DNA of 64,000 bases, taken from Desulfotruncus arcticus DSM 17038 (GTDB lineage Bacteria > Bacillota > Desulfotomaculia > Desulfotomaculales > Desulfallaceae). Position 1 is the first letter of the stretch, and every line of letters begins with the position of its first letter. Below the pieces are notes generated by a model. The model was not told the DNA's origin. It did no database searches and saw nothing but the letters and a program-made list of their open reading frames with translations. Positions 18,048-27,446 of this stretch are shown one piece after another. Where the stretch lies: NCBI RefSeq assembly GCF_900113335.1, contig NZ_FOOX01000001.1:434001-498000 (forward strand), given 5' to 3'. The translations under genes and the position numbers were made by a program.

Positions 18048-18980
18048 ATGAACCACGATATTTTTATCGCCATCCTGGCCACAGCTGTTACAGCGGGTAC
18101 GCCAATTCTCTATGCGGCGCTGGGAGAAATTTTGGCTGAAAGAGCCGGCATTTTGAATCTTGGCGTTGAAGGGATGATGCTGGTAGGAGCAGTTTGTGGA
18201 TTTATCATTGCTTTAAAGACAGCAAGCCCGTGGTATGGAATTTTAATTGCAATGCTGGCCGGTGGTGCCGTTGCTTTAATTCACGCTTTCCTTACAATTA
18301 CATTAAAAGCTAATCAAGTTGTCAGCGGCCTGGCCCTGACTATGTTTGGCGCCGGTTTAAGCGGTTATATCGGCAAATCTTATGTTGGCATGCCGCTGCC
18401 TGTACCATTCCATAAAATGCCGCTGCCCGGACTAAGCGATATACCTGTTTTAGGACCTGTGTTTTTTAACCAGGACCCGATGGTCTACCTGAGCTATATT
18501 TTAGTGGCCGCGCTATGGTTTTTGACCTTTAGGACCCGTTCTGGACTGCACTTGCGGGCAGTCGGTGAGAACCCGGCAGCAGCTGATTCGATGGGTGTCA
18601 ACGTTTTCCGCATCCGTTATATTTACGTTGTCATAGGAGGCATGCTGGCCGGCATAGGAGGAGCTTACCTTTCCCTTTACTATGTACCAAGTTGGATGGA
18701 GAATATAACGGCAGGTAGAGGTTGGATAGCGGTGGCGCTGGTTATATTTGCTACCTGGAACCCTGTTAACGCGCTTTGGGGCTCCTATTTATTTGGTGGC
18801 ATTGACGCACTGGGATTCCGGCTCCAGACCTTAAATGTTACTGTATCACCATATTTTTTAAAAATGCTGCCATACATATTTACTGTCGTGGTGCTGATAC
18901 TGGTCACCAAACGGAATATGGTCAAACGGATCGGTTCACCGCAAGCGTTAGGATTGCCTTATGACCGGGAAGAAAGATAA
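18048..18980 (+). CDS. ABC transporter permease 2 (nucleoside importer)
   Basis: 310-residue permease of the same family, shorter than its partner. LGEILAERAGILNLGVEGMML near residue 25 is the hallmark of the second permease in BMP-type systems, and LRAVGENPAAADSMGVN is the ATPase-coupling loop. It starts six bases after permease 1 and is followed 21 nt later by xpt. Confidence 0.92.
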   Translation: MNHDIFIAILATAVTAGTPILYAALGEILAERAGILNLGVEGMMLVGAVCGFIIALKTASPWYGILIAMLAGGAVALIHAFLTITLKANQVVSGLALTMFGAGLSGYIGKSYVGMPLPVPFHKMPLPGLSDIPVLGPVFFNQDPMVYLSYILVAALWFLTFRTRSGLHLRAVGENPAAADSMGVNVFRIRYIYVVIGGMLAGIGGAYLSLYYVPSWMENITAGRGWIAVALVIFATWNPVNALWGSYLFGGIDALGFRLQTLNVTVSPYFLKMLPYIFTVVVLILVTKRNMVKRIGSPQALGLPYDREER

Positions 18981-19001
18981 CAGCAGAGGAGGTTCATAAT
19001 T

Positions 19002-19571
19002 TTGCAAAAATTAAAAGAAAAGATTCTTTCGGAGGGACAGGTCTTATCAGATAAAATACTAAAAGTGGACTCTTTCCTAAATCATCAGGTTGACCCGGAC
19101 TTTGCAATGGAACTGGGAAATGAACTGGCAGACAGGTTTAGCGCAGACAAAGTTACCAAAGTGTTAACCGTTGAGGCGTCAGGCATTGCCGTTGCCTTAA
19201 CCACCGGATTGGCATTAAAGGTACCCGTTGTTTTCGCCAAAAAGAAAAAAGCCGCGACGCAGGAACCGGGCTCATATTGCAGCAATATTTTTTCTTTTAC
19301 CAAGCAGGAGTCGGTGGATATTTATGTTAACAGCAAATTTATTTCGAAAAACGACCGTATCCTGATCGTTGATGATTTTTTGGCCCAAGGGGAGGCCCTC
19401 AGGGGCATGATCGAAATAACGGAGCAGGCCGGGGCGACTCTGGTTGGTGTAGGCATAGTTATTGAAAAAGTTTTTCAGGGCGGAGGCAAAGCGCTGCGCA
19501 AAATGGGTATCCGGATAGAATCGCTGGCGCCGGTTCAATCCCTGGCCGGCGGCAAGGTGCAATTTTTATAG
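19002..19571 (+). CDS. xpt: Xanthine phosphoribosyltransferase
   Basis: Salvages xanthine to XMP using PRPP. The PRPP-binding loop is [14 protein letters not shown] (about residues 121-134), with the family-specific DDFLA form; the N-terminal [12 protein letters not shown] and FLNHQVDP are typical of Xpt. 189 residues, normal. TTG 19002 has GAGGAGGT upstream. It is the last gene of the importer operon, coupling uptake to trapping of the base as a nucleotide. No purine riboswitch was recognised upstream. Confidence 0.93.
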   Translation: MQKLKEKILSEGQVLSDKILKVDSFLNHQVDPDFAMELGNELADRFSADKVTKVLTVEASGIAVALTTGLALKVPVVFAKKKKAATQEPGSYCSNIFSFTKQESVDIYVNSKFISKNDRILIVDDFLAQGEALRGMIEITEQAGATLVGVGIVIEKVFQGGGKALRKMGIRIESLAPVQSLAGGKVQFL

Positions 19572-19635
19572 ATTAAATACAAGTTGTCTTTTAGGATCAG
19601 ATATTATAAAATAATTAGGTGGTAGTTATAAAGGT

Positions 19636-19677
19636 GTTTTCGGTCCTTGAAGCGGGCCGGAAATTTTTATTTTTTAA
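19636..19677 (+). terminator. Terminator of the importer-xpt operon
   Basis: TTTTCGGTCC and GGGCCGGAAA pair around a short loop, followed by TTTTTATTTTTT. Confidence 0.82.
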
Positions 19678-19845
19678 AGAAGACTTGGTTTAGCGGTCAT
19701 GGGACATTCCTCGACCCAAAAGTTTGACCTATAAGCAGAGGTGTGTCCCATGACCGCTAAACCTTAGTCGCACTTATTTCGAGCTTACAGCCTGTTAATC
19801 ACCGACCTAAGAGGGCGGGGTTTTACAGGCTGTGCGAAGATAACG
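19676..19845 (+). ncRNA. Double-hairpin element E2 (second copy of the 7050 element)
   Basis: Same opening AAAGAAGACTTGGTT and the same 20-nt linker TTAGTCGCACTTATTTCGAG (19764-19783) as the first copy. Hairpin 1 is a perfect 20-bp stem (19687-19706 / 19744-19763) with a 37-nt loop; hairpin 2 pairs ACAGCCTGT (19787) with ACAGGCTGT (19825). The tail CGAAGATAA resembles CGAGATAA of copy 1. It sits between the xpt terminator and purL, 24 nt before the purL start. Whether it is a 5' leader of purL or an inserted repeat cannot be decided here. Confidence 0.6.
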
Positions 19846-19868
19846 CAAAATGATCGGGGGGTGGAGCA

Positions 19869-22709
19869 ATGGCAGTTCAGGAAGTACGTGTTATGAACCT
19901 GCCCCAGCTTGATGATTCAAGGGGTAACAGCTTATTATATGAAATACGGACAGCTTTGAATATTACCAGCATCAATAAAGTTTTAACAGCCAAAGTATAC
20001 CGTCTTGAAGGCATTTCAGCGGGAGAGGCTGATTTTTTGGCGCGTGAGCTGCTATCTGAAAAAATCTTTCAGATATATTCTGTCAACGAGGCAATTATTA
20101 AAGATGCCAATAATCTGGTAGAAGTTGCTTATAAGCCCGGGGTTATGAATCCTGAGGTAAGTTCTATTTTAAAGGCGGCGGCAGACCTTGGAGTAACGGG
20201 ACTTTTAGCAGCTGATTCAAGCTATGAATACGCATTTTACGGTTCCTTTTCCGAAGGCGAATTAAATCAAGTTTTATCCAAACTTTTAGTTAATGAAACA
20301 GTGGAACGGGTTATCTTGGAAAAACCTGCCATTTTATTAATCGAGGGGCAGACCGGTATTACAGAAATCGTCCCTATCAGGTGTATGAACGACGAAGAGC
20401 TAATGAAATTAAGCCGGGACAAACTTTTTTTAAACCTTGAAGAAATGAGGGCGATAGCTGATTACTTTAAGCAAATAGACCGTGATCCTACTGATTGCGA
20501 AATTGAAACCCTCGCCCAAACCTGGTCAGAGCACTGCGGACACAAAACTTTTAAATCACATCTCATAGTCAACGGCCAGACGAAGAAACCTTTACTGAAA
20601 AGGTTACAGGAATCTACCGCCAGTGCCAATCATCCGCTGGTTTTATCCGCTTTTGAGGACAATTCCGGGGTAATTGCCTTTTATGATGACCTGGCCATTT
20701 GCGGTAAAGTTGAAACCCATAATTCGCCATCCGCTATTGAACCATATGGCGGCGCGATGACCGGAAGCGGCGGCGTGTTCAGGGATATTATGGGAACAGG
20801 CAAAGGTGCCAAGGTAATATCATCTACCGACATGTTTTGTTTTGCACCGCCTGATACCGTTCAAGAAGACATTCCCGTCGGGTGCCTGCATCCCGGTTAT
20901 CTATTCAGGCGCGTAGTCGCCGGCGTGCGGGATTACGGAAACCGCATGGGTATACCTACCAATAACGGTTCTGTTCACTTCCACCGTGATTTCAGAGCCA
21001 AACCAACTATCATTGTTGGAGCTTATGGCATTATGCCGGCCGCGGCTGCCCAAAAAGGCAGCCCCTTAGCCGGTGACATCGCCATAATCGTTGGCGGCAG
21101 GACAGGTAAAGACGGAATTCACGGAGCAACCTTTTCCAGCGGTGAAATGACACACCGCACGATGAATGTAAACTCCAGCGCCGTTCAAATCGGTAACGCC
21201 ATTGAAGAAAAGCGCCTCAGTGACGCGCTGCTGATAGCGCGGGACGAAGACTTAATCAATGCCATTACTGATTGTGGCGCCGGCGGTTTTGCCTCGGCTT
21301 TTGGAGAAATGGGACAGGATATTGGGGTGGAGATTCAACTTGACCGGGCTCCCTTAAAGTATTCCGGGCTGGCCCCCTGGGAAATATGGCTTTCCGAAAG
21401 CCAGGAAAGAATGGCATTGTCCGTTCCTCCCGAAAAACTGGACCGCCTGCTGCAAATATGCAGGGACCATAATGTTGAAGCCACCGCCGTGGGTAGATTT
21501 ACCGGCAGCGGTAAATTGGAAGTGTTCTATGGCGGTAATTGCGTATGCAATCTTGATATGAACTTTTTGCACAACGGTCTGCCGGACCGCACCATGATCG
21601 CCAAACAGAAAGGACTAAAGCAGGCGCCCAAGGAACCATGTTTTCCCAATGGAAACTGGGATGTGGTTTGTTCAGAAATTATGCAGCACCATAATGTTTG
21701 CTCCAAAGAACCAATCGTCAGAGTTTACGACCACGGCGTACAGGGGAGTAATGTACTGCCTCCTTTTGCAGGGGTTACCGGCAAAGCGCCCAATGACGCG
21801 GTAATCCTGGCCCCGGTGCCGGGGAAAAAATACGGTGCCGTAATTGCTCACGGCATGAACCCCGTGTTAAACACCATTGACCCCTATGCCGGAAGCATCT
21901 GGGCGGCAGCCGAAGCTGTATCCAACGCCGTGGCTGCCGGTGCCAACCCCGATGAGTTGGTTTTAATCGATAACTTTATTTGGCCTTATCCCGATGAAGA
22001 GTCATTATACGACCTTGACAGGGCGGTTGACGCCTGTACGGACTTTGTTCAGGCCACCGGCATGCCTTTTATCTCCGGAAAAGACAGCCTGAGCAGCACT
22101 TACCGCTCCGCCGACGGATCTGTGATTAAAATACCACCTGTTTTGTGCGTATCCTGTTTTGGCCGGATAAACGATATATCAGCAACAGTTTCATCAGATT
22201 TTAAAAACCATAACGGTAGGGTATATCTGGTAGGTCTGCGTGATATCAAGCAAATGGGAGGTTCAACCTACTTCGATATCACTGACTCTTTTAGCCCGGA
22301 TGTGCCCCTGGTTGACGTTAAACAGTTCAAGCAAACCATAGCTGCGCTGCATCAAGCCGGTATTGACGGCGCTGTGCAAAGCTGCCATGACATCAGTGAA
22401 GGCGGGCTTTTGGCGGCACTTGCGGAGATGTGCTTCGGGGGCAATATGGGCATATCAATCGATATTCCCGGCGATAACCGGGCCGATTACTTTTTATTCA
22501 ACGAAACCGCGGGATGTTTCGTAGTAGAGTTAACTGACGACGTCAACCCCGAAGAAATATTCAAAGGGACCAGCTTCCTGCAATTGGGGCATACCACCAC
22601 CCAACTTGACTTAACGGTGAACCAGGCCGGCCAAAAATTATTTGAAGTAAAAATTGAACAATTATTTGAAACCTGGCAGAAACCGATGAAGGAGGTGTTT
22701 GGCGCTTGA
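19869..22709 (+). CDS. purL: Phosphoribosylformylglycinamidine synthase, PurS-like/PurL fusion
   Basis: Fourth step of purine synthesis: converts FGAR to FGAM with ATP and glutamine-derived ammonia. 946 residues: longer than the ~740 of small PurL and shorter than the ~1300 large form, because a PurS-like N-terminal domain (about residues 1-190) precedes the synthetase but the glutaminase is separate. TLAQTWSEHCGHKTFKSH and VETHNSPSAIEPYGGA are synthetase motifs; SGKDSLSST lies in the second half. ATG 19869 has GGGGGGTGGAG ahead. It overlaps purQ. Confidence 0.93.
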   Translation: MAVQEVRVMNLPQLDDSRGNSLLYEIRTALNITSINKVLTAKVYRLEGISAGEADFLARELLSEKIFQIYSVNEAIIKDANNLVEVAYKPGVMNPEVSSILKAAADLGVTGLLAADSSYEYAFYGSFSEGELNQVLSKLLVNETVERVILEKPAILLIEGQTGITEIVPIRCMNDEELMKLSRDKLFLNLEEMRAIADYFKQIDRDPTDCEIETLAQTWSEHCGHKTFKSHLIVNGQTKKPLLKRLQESTASANHPLVLSAFEDNSGVIAFYDDLAICGKVETHNSPSAIEPYGGAMTGSGGVFRDIMGTGKGAKVISSTDMFCFAPPDTVQEDIPVGCLHPGYLFRRVVAGVRDYGNRMGIPTNNGSVHFHRDFRAKPTIIVGAYGIMPAAAAQKGSPLAGDIAIIVGGRTGKDGIHGATFSSGEMTHRTMNVNSSAVQIGNAIEEKRLSDALLIARDEDLINAITDCGAGGFASAFGEMGQDIGVEIQLDRAPLKYSGLAPWEIWLSESQERMALSVPPEKLDRLLQICRDHNVEATAVGRFTGSGKLEVFYGGNCVCNLDMNFLHNGLPDRTMIAKQKGLKQAPKEPCFPNGNWDVVCSEIMQHHNVCSKEPIVRVYDHGVQGSNVLPPFAGVTGKAPNDAVILAPVPGKKYGAVIAHGMNPVLNTIDPYAGSIWAAAEAVSNAVAAGANPDELVLIDNFIWPYPDEESLYDLDRAVDACTDFVQATGMPFISGKDSLSSTYRSADGSVIKIPPVLCVSCFGRINDISATVSSDFKNHNGRVYLVGLRDIKQMGGSTYFDITDSFSPDVPLVDVKQFKQTIAALHQAGIDGAVQSCHDISEGGLLAALAEMCFGGNMGISIDIPGDNRADYFLFNETAGCFVVELTDDVNPEEIFKGTSFLQLGHTTTQLDLTVNQAGQKLFEVKIEQLFETWQKPMKEVFGA

Positions 22710-23488
22710 AACCGAGGGTTTGCATCATCAGAACAGATGGCACCAATTGTGACTTGGAAACCGCTTACGCCTTTGAAAAGGCAGGCGGAAAATGCACACT
22801 GGTTCATATTAACCAGCTAAGAAACGGAACCGAGAAACTTGATGATTATCAGATCATGGCCATCCCCGGCGGTTTCTCTTATGGTGATGATATTCATTCC
22901 GGAAAAATCTTATCAGTCGAACTGACCTCGTTTCTAAAAGAGCAGTTGAACAATTTTGTTAGTGCAGGAAAGCCTGTTATCGGTATTTGCAACGGGTTTC
23001 AGGTATTGGTTCGTACAGGCTTGCTGCCCTGGAATGAACTTGGGACTATCCGGGCCACTTTAATGCATAATGACAGCGGACATTTCGAGTGCCGCTGGGT
23101 TAGTTTAATATTGGAGGAGACAAACTGTGTTTTTACCAAAGGGATGGGGGGCACCATTGTTGAGTACCAGGTGGCCCACGGAGAAGGTAAGTTTTACGCC
23201 AGTGAAGAGGATTTAATGGAAATTGAGCAATCAGGGCAAGTAGTTTTCAGATATGCCGACCCTGTGCAGCAAAAACAAACCATGCTTTACCCTCACAACC
23301 CAAACGGTTCATTGCATGCCATTGCCGGTATCTGTGACAGGACCGGAAGGGTGCTTGGCCTGATGCCGCACCCGGAAAGATTTGTCGAATTTTATCATCA
23401 CCCTAACTGGCGTCGCCATAAGATTAACGAGCCGCACGGCACCGGCTTATTCCGAAACGCTGTGGAGTATGTAAATAAACAGCTATAG
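22706..23488 (+). CDS. purQ: Phosphoribosylformylglycinamidine synthase glutaminase subunit
   Basis: Class I glutamine amidotransferase supplying ammonia to PurL. The nucleophile Cys lies in GICNGFQVLVRTGLLP, the oxyanion region is PGGFSYGDD, and the His-Glu pair is in LMPHPERFVE. 260 residues, slightly longer than the ~227 of Bacillus PurQ. TTG 22706 shares bases with the purL stop and lies 9 nt after GAAGGAGGTG, so translation is coupled. Confidence 0.94.
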   Translation: MKPRVCIIRTDGTNCDLETAYAFEKAGGKCTLVHINQLRNGTEKLDDYQIMAIPGGFSYGDDIHSGKILSVELTSFLKEQLNNFVSAGKPVIGICNGFQVLVRTGLLPWNELGTIRATLMHNDSGHFECRWVSLILEETNCVFTKGMGGTIVEYQVAHGEGKFYASEEDLMEIEQSGQVVFRYADPVQQKQTMLYPHNPNGSLHAIAGICDRTGRVLGLMPHPERFVEFYHHPNWRRHKINEPHGTGLFRNAVEYVNKQL

Positions 23489-23581
23489 TAACTATTGTAA
23501 TAAAAGCGCTCAATATAATTCACTTAGCGCATGAATCAATCCGGCCAATATGGCCAGTCATGCTTTGTTAAATATCGCAAG

Positions 23582-23615
23582 CGGGTGGACAGGGTTGTCG
23601 GCCTGTCGTCCGCCC
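23582..23615. repeat. GC-rich hairpin, probable dispersed repeat
   Basis: GGGTGGACAGG pairs imperfectly with CCTGTCGTCCGCCC around GTTGTCGG. No U-tract follows. It looks like the short GC-rich palindromes scattered in intergenic regions of many bacteria. Confidence 0.4.
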
Positions 23616-23649
23616 CTACTCAGATATTGACGATATCCCGGGTTCTAGC

Positions 23650-23685
23650 ATTCTGAATTCTGACTCCTAACTACTGACTCCTAAT
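23650..23685. repeat. GGAGTCA-type dispersed repeat, copy 3 (inverted)
   Basis: ATTCTGAATTCTGACTCC then TAACTACTGACTCCTAAT; the reverse complement reads GGAGTCAGTAGTTAGGAGTC, matching copies 1 and 2. Confidence 0.6.
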
Positions 23686-23705
23686 ACAAAGGTAGGTAGA
23701 TTGTT

Positions 23706-24164
23706 TTGTTATTTCGCAAAGCCAAAATTTCTGATATAGAAACCATCCACAAATTTATAACTTATTTTGCCGAAAAAGACCTAATGCTGGCACGGTCCCG
23801 CTCATCTTTATACGAATGTTTAAGGGAATTTACAGTTGCCGAGGTTAATTCGGAAATTGTCGGGGTGGGCTCACTACACATAATTTGGGAAGACCTGGCC
23901 GAAATCCGGGCTCTCGCCGTGGACGAAAGCTACCAGAAGCGGGGCATTGGGCGCGGACTGGTGGATGCTTTTCTGGCTGAGGCAATTGACCTGGAAATAC
24001 CCAATATTTTTGCCTTAACCTATCAGGCTCCTTTTTTTGAAAAATGCGGTTTTAATATCATTGCCAAGGAAGACCTGCCCCAAAAGGTATGGAAAGAGTG
24101 CATTAATTGCCCCAAGTTTCCCAAATGTGAAGAGGTGGCTGTATTTAAAGTGCTAAAAATATGA
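23706..24164 (+). CDS. GNAT acetyltransferase, N-acetylglutamate synthase-like
   Basis: 152-residue GNAT protein. The acetyl-CoA loop is VDESYQKRGIGRGLVDAFL (about residues 77-95); IRALAVDE is the preceding strand and FFEKCGFNII the typical C-terminal strand. The tail WKECINCPKFPKCEEVAVF has a Cys cluster characteristic of the short ArgA-type synthases found in actinobacteria and clostridia. Acetylation of glutamate for arginine synthesis is thus likely, but no arg gene is adjacent. TTG 23706 follows AGGTAGGT. Confidence 0.75.
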   Translation: MLFRKAKISDIETIHKFITYFAEKDLMLARSRSSLYECLREFTVAEVNSEIVGVGSLHIIWEDLAEIRALAVDESYQKRGIGRGLVDAFLAEAIDLEIPNIFALTYQAPFFEKCGFNIIAKEDLPQKVWKECINCPKFPKCEEVAVFKVLKI

Positions 24165-24230
24165 ATAGCAGGGGCATTACCGGGTGATATTTAAAGGATG
24201 AATGGATGAATCAACAAAGGAGGAAAAAAA

Positions 24231-24983
24231 ATGCCTCAACCGGTAATGCCCCGCTGCTGGCGGGTAGAAACCAAGCCGCACAAGTTTTGCCCGGGCTGCG
24301 GTCACGGGCTGGTGTTAAAGGCGCTGGGAGAAGCTATCGACGAACTGGATATTCAGGGACGCACCGTGTTTGGCTGTGATATTGGATGCTCATTATTGTC
24401 ATGGGATTTCTTTAATATCGACAGTGTACAAACCCACCACGGGCGGACAACCCCGGTGGTGACCGGAATCAAAAGGGCCAACCCGCAGCTGATAACGATA
24501 GCCTACATGGGTGACGGAGGCGGCTACGCCATTGGTTCCCAACACCTGGTCAACGCCGCTGCCCGCAATGAAAATATAACGGTAATTCTGGCCAACAATA
24601 CTGTTTATGCCATGACCGGCGGGCAAATGGCGCCGACCACCATGCCCCGGCAAAAGACGGAAACCAGCCCTTACGGCAGAGACCCTGAAGTAACCGGGCC
24701 GCCCATGCAGGGACCGGAAATGGTTGCGGCAATAACCGGGCAGGGCGCATACGTTGCCCGGGGAACAGTGTCCAATTTGAGGCAGCTGAAGGGTTACCTT
24801 AAAAAAGCCCTGCTTAATCAAATAGAAGGTAAAGGTTTTTCCTTTGTGGAAGCATTGTCTGCCTGCCCCACCAACTGGCGGACCAATGCCGAAGAAACCT
24901 GGAAATTTGTAGAACAAGATATGGTTAAATACTTTAAAGTGGGCGAAATAAAAAACCCTGCTTCCGCAGAGAAAGCAGGTTAA
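24231..24983 (+). CDS. 2-oxoacid:ferredoxin oxidoreductase beta subunit, orphan
   Basis: TPP-binding subunit of a KorB/OorB/VorB-type oxidoreductase, which decarboxylates 2-oxoacids to acyl-CoA and reduces ferredoxin. PHKFCPGCGHGLVLKAL binds TPP and a cluster-side region, and YMGDGGGYAIGSQHLVNAA is the GDG Mg-TPP motif; MTGGQMAPTT is typical of this class. 250 residues. ATG 24231 with AAAGGAGG. No alpha, gamma or delta subunit is adjacent, so partners are outside the window. Its stop overlaps the convergent NuoF-like gene by four bases. Confidence 0.85.
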   Translation: MPQPVMPRCWRVETKPHKFCPGCGHGLVLKALGEAIDELDIQGRTVFGCDIGCSLLSWDFFNIDSVQTHHGRTTPVVTGIKRANPQLITIAYMGDGGGYAIGSQHLVNAAARNENITVILANNTVYAMTGGQMAPTTMPRQKTETSPYGRDPEVTGPPMQGPEMVAAITGQGAYVARGTVSNLRQLKGYLKKALLNQIEGKGFSFVEALSACPTNWRTNAEETWKFVEQDMVKYFKVGEIKNPASAEKAG

Positions 24984-26866
24984 GAAGCATAAATAGCATC
25001 CTTGGGACAACGGGCCTCACAGGAACCGCACTTTAAACATTTTTGCCGGTCGATAAAATATGGCCGGCCTTTTTGTTCACCTATAATTGCATCCGCAACA
25101 CAAGCCTTGGCACAAAGCCCGCAAGATACACATTTATCTTCATCTATGGTGTAATCCAGCAGAGCCCGGCATACCCCTGCGGGACACTTTTTATCTTTAA
25201 TATGGGCAATATATTCGTCTTTGAAATAGTGCAGGGTGGATATTACCGGATTAGGAGCCGTCATACCAAGCCCACAAAGGGAAGCGTCTTTGATTTCGGC
25301 CCCTAATTCTTCAAGCGTTTCAAGGTCTTCCATTTGACCTTTACCTTTAGTTATGCGCTCCAGTAACTCAAGCATCCGCTTGGTGCCAACCCGACAAGGA
25401 GTGCACTGCCCACAAGATTCATCCTGGCTGAAATGCAGGTAGAACCTGGCAATATCGACCATACAATCTGTTTCATCCATCACAATTAGGCCACCGGACC
25501 CCATCATAGAGCCTTTTTCCTTTAATGATTCGTAATCTATTGGCGTGTCTAATAATTCTGCGGGAATACATCCTCCTGAAGGGCCACCCGTCTGAACCGC
25601 CTTAAACTCCCTGCCTTGGGGAATGCCCCCACCGATATCAAATACAATTGTACGAAGCGTCGTACCCATAGGAACTTCAATTAAACCAGTATTATTCACC
25701 TTACCGGCCAGTGAAAATACTTTGGTTCCTTTACTGCCTTGTGTGCCCATGGAAGAATACCATTCCGGTCCGTAACGCAGTATTAATGGTATATTGGCAA
25801 AGGTTTCAACATTGTTTAATAAAGTTGGCATTCCCCATAAACCACACTGAGCGGGATACGGGGGACGGGGGCGCGGCTCACCGCGCTGACCTGCCGCAGA
25901 ACGAAGCAGGGCGGTCTCTTCTCCACAAACGAACGCCCCTGCACCTAAACGCAAATCCAGGTCGAAACCAAATCCTGTATCTAAAATATTTGATCCCAAA
26001 AGTCCGTTGTTTCTTGCCTGGTCTATGGCTTTTTCCAGCCTGTCTATCGCAATCGGGTATTCAGCCCTGATATAAATATACCCTTGCTGTGCTCCAATAC
26101 AGTACCCGGCAATAGCCATAGCCTCAATGACACTATGCGGGTCACCCTCCAGGATGCTTCGGTCCATAAAAGCGCCAGGATCGCCCTCATCAGCATTGCA
26201 TACTACGTACTTTTTATCACCCGTGGCCGCGGCCGCTATAGACCATTTCTTACCTACGGGAAAACCTCCGCCACCTCGCCCCCTTAATCCAGATGCTTCT
26301 ATTAACTTGATTACATCCTGCGGCGCCTTGTTCATTAACACATCAGCCAGCGCAAAATAACCGTCGACGGCTATATATTCAGCTATATCTTCCGGACTGA
26401 TTAAGCCACAATTCCTTAAAACCACCCTGTTTTGTGCTTGAAAAAAGTGAATGTTTGATCTCTGTTTAATTCTATCACCTGTTTGTTCATCCTTGTACAG
26501 CAGCCTATCCACAACAATTCCTTCTTTTAAATGCTTTTCTACAATTTCTTTAATATCTTCTTTTTCAACCAGGCAGTAGAAAACATCTCCAGGGTGAACT
26601 GCAATTATAGGCCCCATCTTGCAAAAACCGAAGCACCCGGTTTTAATTACTTTGACTTGATTTTTAAGCTTGTTTTTGCTAACCTGTGTTTCCAGCTCAT
26701 TTAGCAAGTCCAGGCTGTTGGAGGAAGTGCATCCAGTCCCGGAGCAAACAAGTACATGCTTCTTAACACTTTGCTTGTCACTGGCCGGTAATTGACCCGT
26801 TCTGATTTTAATATCCTGTAGGTGGCTGTTCCTGATACTTTCCAGGTCCTTCAGCGAATTTATCAA
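24980..26866 (-). CDS. NADH-binding flavoprotein, NuoF/HndC-like
   Basis: 628-residue electron-input subunit. Order: N-terminal thioredoxin-like 2Fe-2S domain (HVLVCSGTGCTSSNS, then CFGFCKMGPI), NuoF core with the NADH/FMN loop GLRGRGGGGFPVGKKW and NADEGDPGAFMDR, SLBB region, the 4Fe-4S motif SCGQCTPCRVG, and a C-terminal 2x[4Fe-4S] ferredoxin (CVSCGLCAKAC, CLKCGSCEARC). This is the layout of HndC/HymB in bifurcating hydrogenases and formate dehydrogenases. TTG 26866 has GGAGGTGAAG ahead. No hydrogenase catalytic subunit follows. Confidence 0.9.
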   Translation of the reverse strand: MINSLKDLESIRNSHLQDIKIRTGQLPASDKQSVKKHVLVCSGTGCTSSNSLDLLNELETQVSKNKLKNQVKVIKTGCFGFCKMGPIIAVHPGDVFYCLVEKEDIKEIVEKHLKEGIVVDRLLYKDEQTGDRIKQRSNIHFFQAQNRVVLRNCGLISPEDIAEYIAVDGYFALADVLMNKAPQDVIKLIEASGLRGRGGGGFPVGKKWSIAAAATGDKKYVVCNADEGDPGAFMDRSILEGDPHSVIEAMAIAGYCIGAQQGYIYIRAEYPIAIDRLEKAIDQARNNGLLGSNILDTGFGFDLDLRLGAGAFVCGEETALLRSAAGQRGEPRPRPPYPAQCGLWGMPTLLNNVETFANIPLILRYGPEWYSSMGTQGSKGTKVFSLAGKVNNTGLIEVPMGTTLRTIVFDIGGGIPQGREFKAVQTGGPSGGCIPAELLDTPIDYESLKEKGSMMGSGGLIVMDETDCMVDIARFYLHFSQDESCGQCTPCRVGTKRMLELLERITKGKGQMEDLETLEELGAEIKDASLCGLGMTAPNPVISTLHYFKDEYIAHIKDKKCPAGVCRALLDYTIDEDKCVSCGLCAKACVADAIIGEQKGRPYFIDRQKCLKCGSCEARCPKDAIYAS

Positions 26867-27362
26867 CAGGCTTCACCTCCGCAAGTTTTTTACAGGATCT
26901 CAACAATTTGGGCACATCTTTTCTACCCAGCTTACCGTGTACATCATCATTAACAGTAAGCACCGGTGCAAGTCCGCAGGCACCAATACATCTAGTGCTT
27001 TTAACGGTAAAAAGCCCGTCTTCAGTAGTATTGGTCTCAGTTAAGTTCAACGATGACCTGAGGTCATCCAAAATATTTTGTGCGCCCTGCACGTAACACG
27101 CTGTACCGGTGCATACATTTATGGTAAACTTTCCCCTTGGCTCAGTTGTAAACAGAGAATAAAAGGTAACCACACCATTTACTTCACTAACAGGAATATC
27201 CAGCTTACCTGCAATGTAAGTTTGCACCTCTTCGGGCAAGTAGCCAAAAATATCCTGCGCACCTTGCAAAACCCTGATTAATTGACCCTTTTCATCCGAA
27301 TAGTCATCGATAAGCCTGTCCAGTGCTATAAATTTTTCATCCTGTTCATTAATATCTGTCAA
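26808..27362 (-). CDS. 2Fe-2S electron-transfer subunit, NuoE/HndA-like
   Basis: Partner of the NuoF-like protein. The four 2Fe-2S cysteines are in CTGTACYVQGA and CIGACGLAPVL, and the helical N-terminal half contains GYLPEEVQTYIAGKL and VNGVVTFYSLF. TTG 27362 is chosen because GAGGTGA then has normal spacing; the GTG nine bases earlier is inside that site. Its 3' end overlaps the NuoF-like start by 59 bases, an unusually long overlap. Confidence 0.9.
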   Translation of the reverse strand: MTDINEQDEKFIALDRLIDDYSDEKGQLIRVLQGAQDIFGYLPEEVQTYIAGKLDIPVSEVNGVVTFYSLFTTEPRGKFTINVCTGTACYVQGAQNILDDLRSSLNLTETNTTEDGLFTVKSTRCIGACGLAPVLTVNDDVHGKLGRKDVPKLLRSCKKLAEVKPVDKFAEGPGKYQEQPPTGY

Positions 27363-27446
27363 AAATATCACCTCTCGTATAATTTATGAATAAAAATAGC
27401 TAATGTGGAAATACTTACCTCATATACTAGATCATGGAGGTTAATA

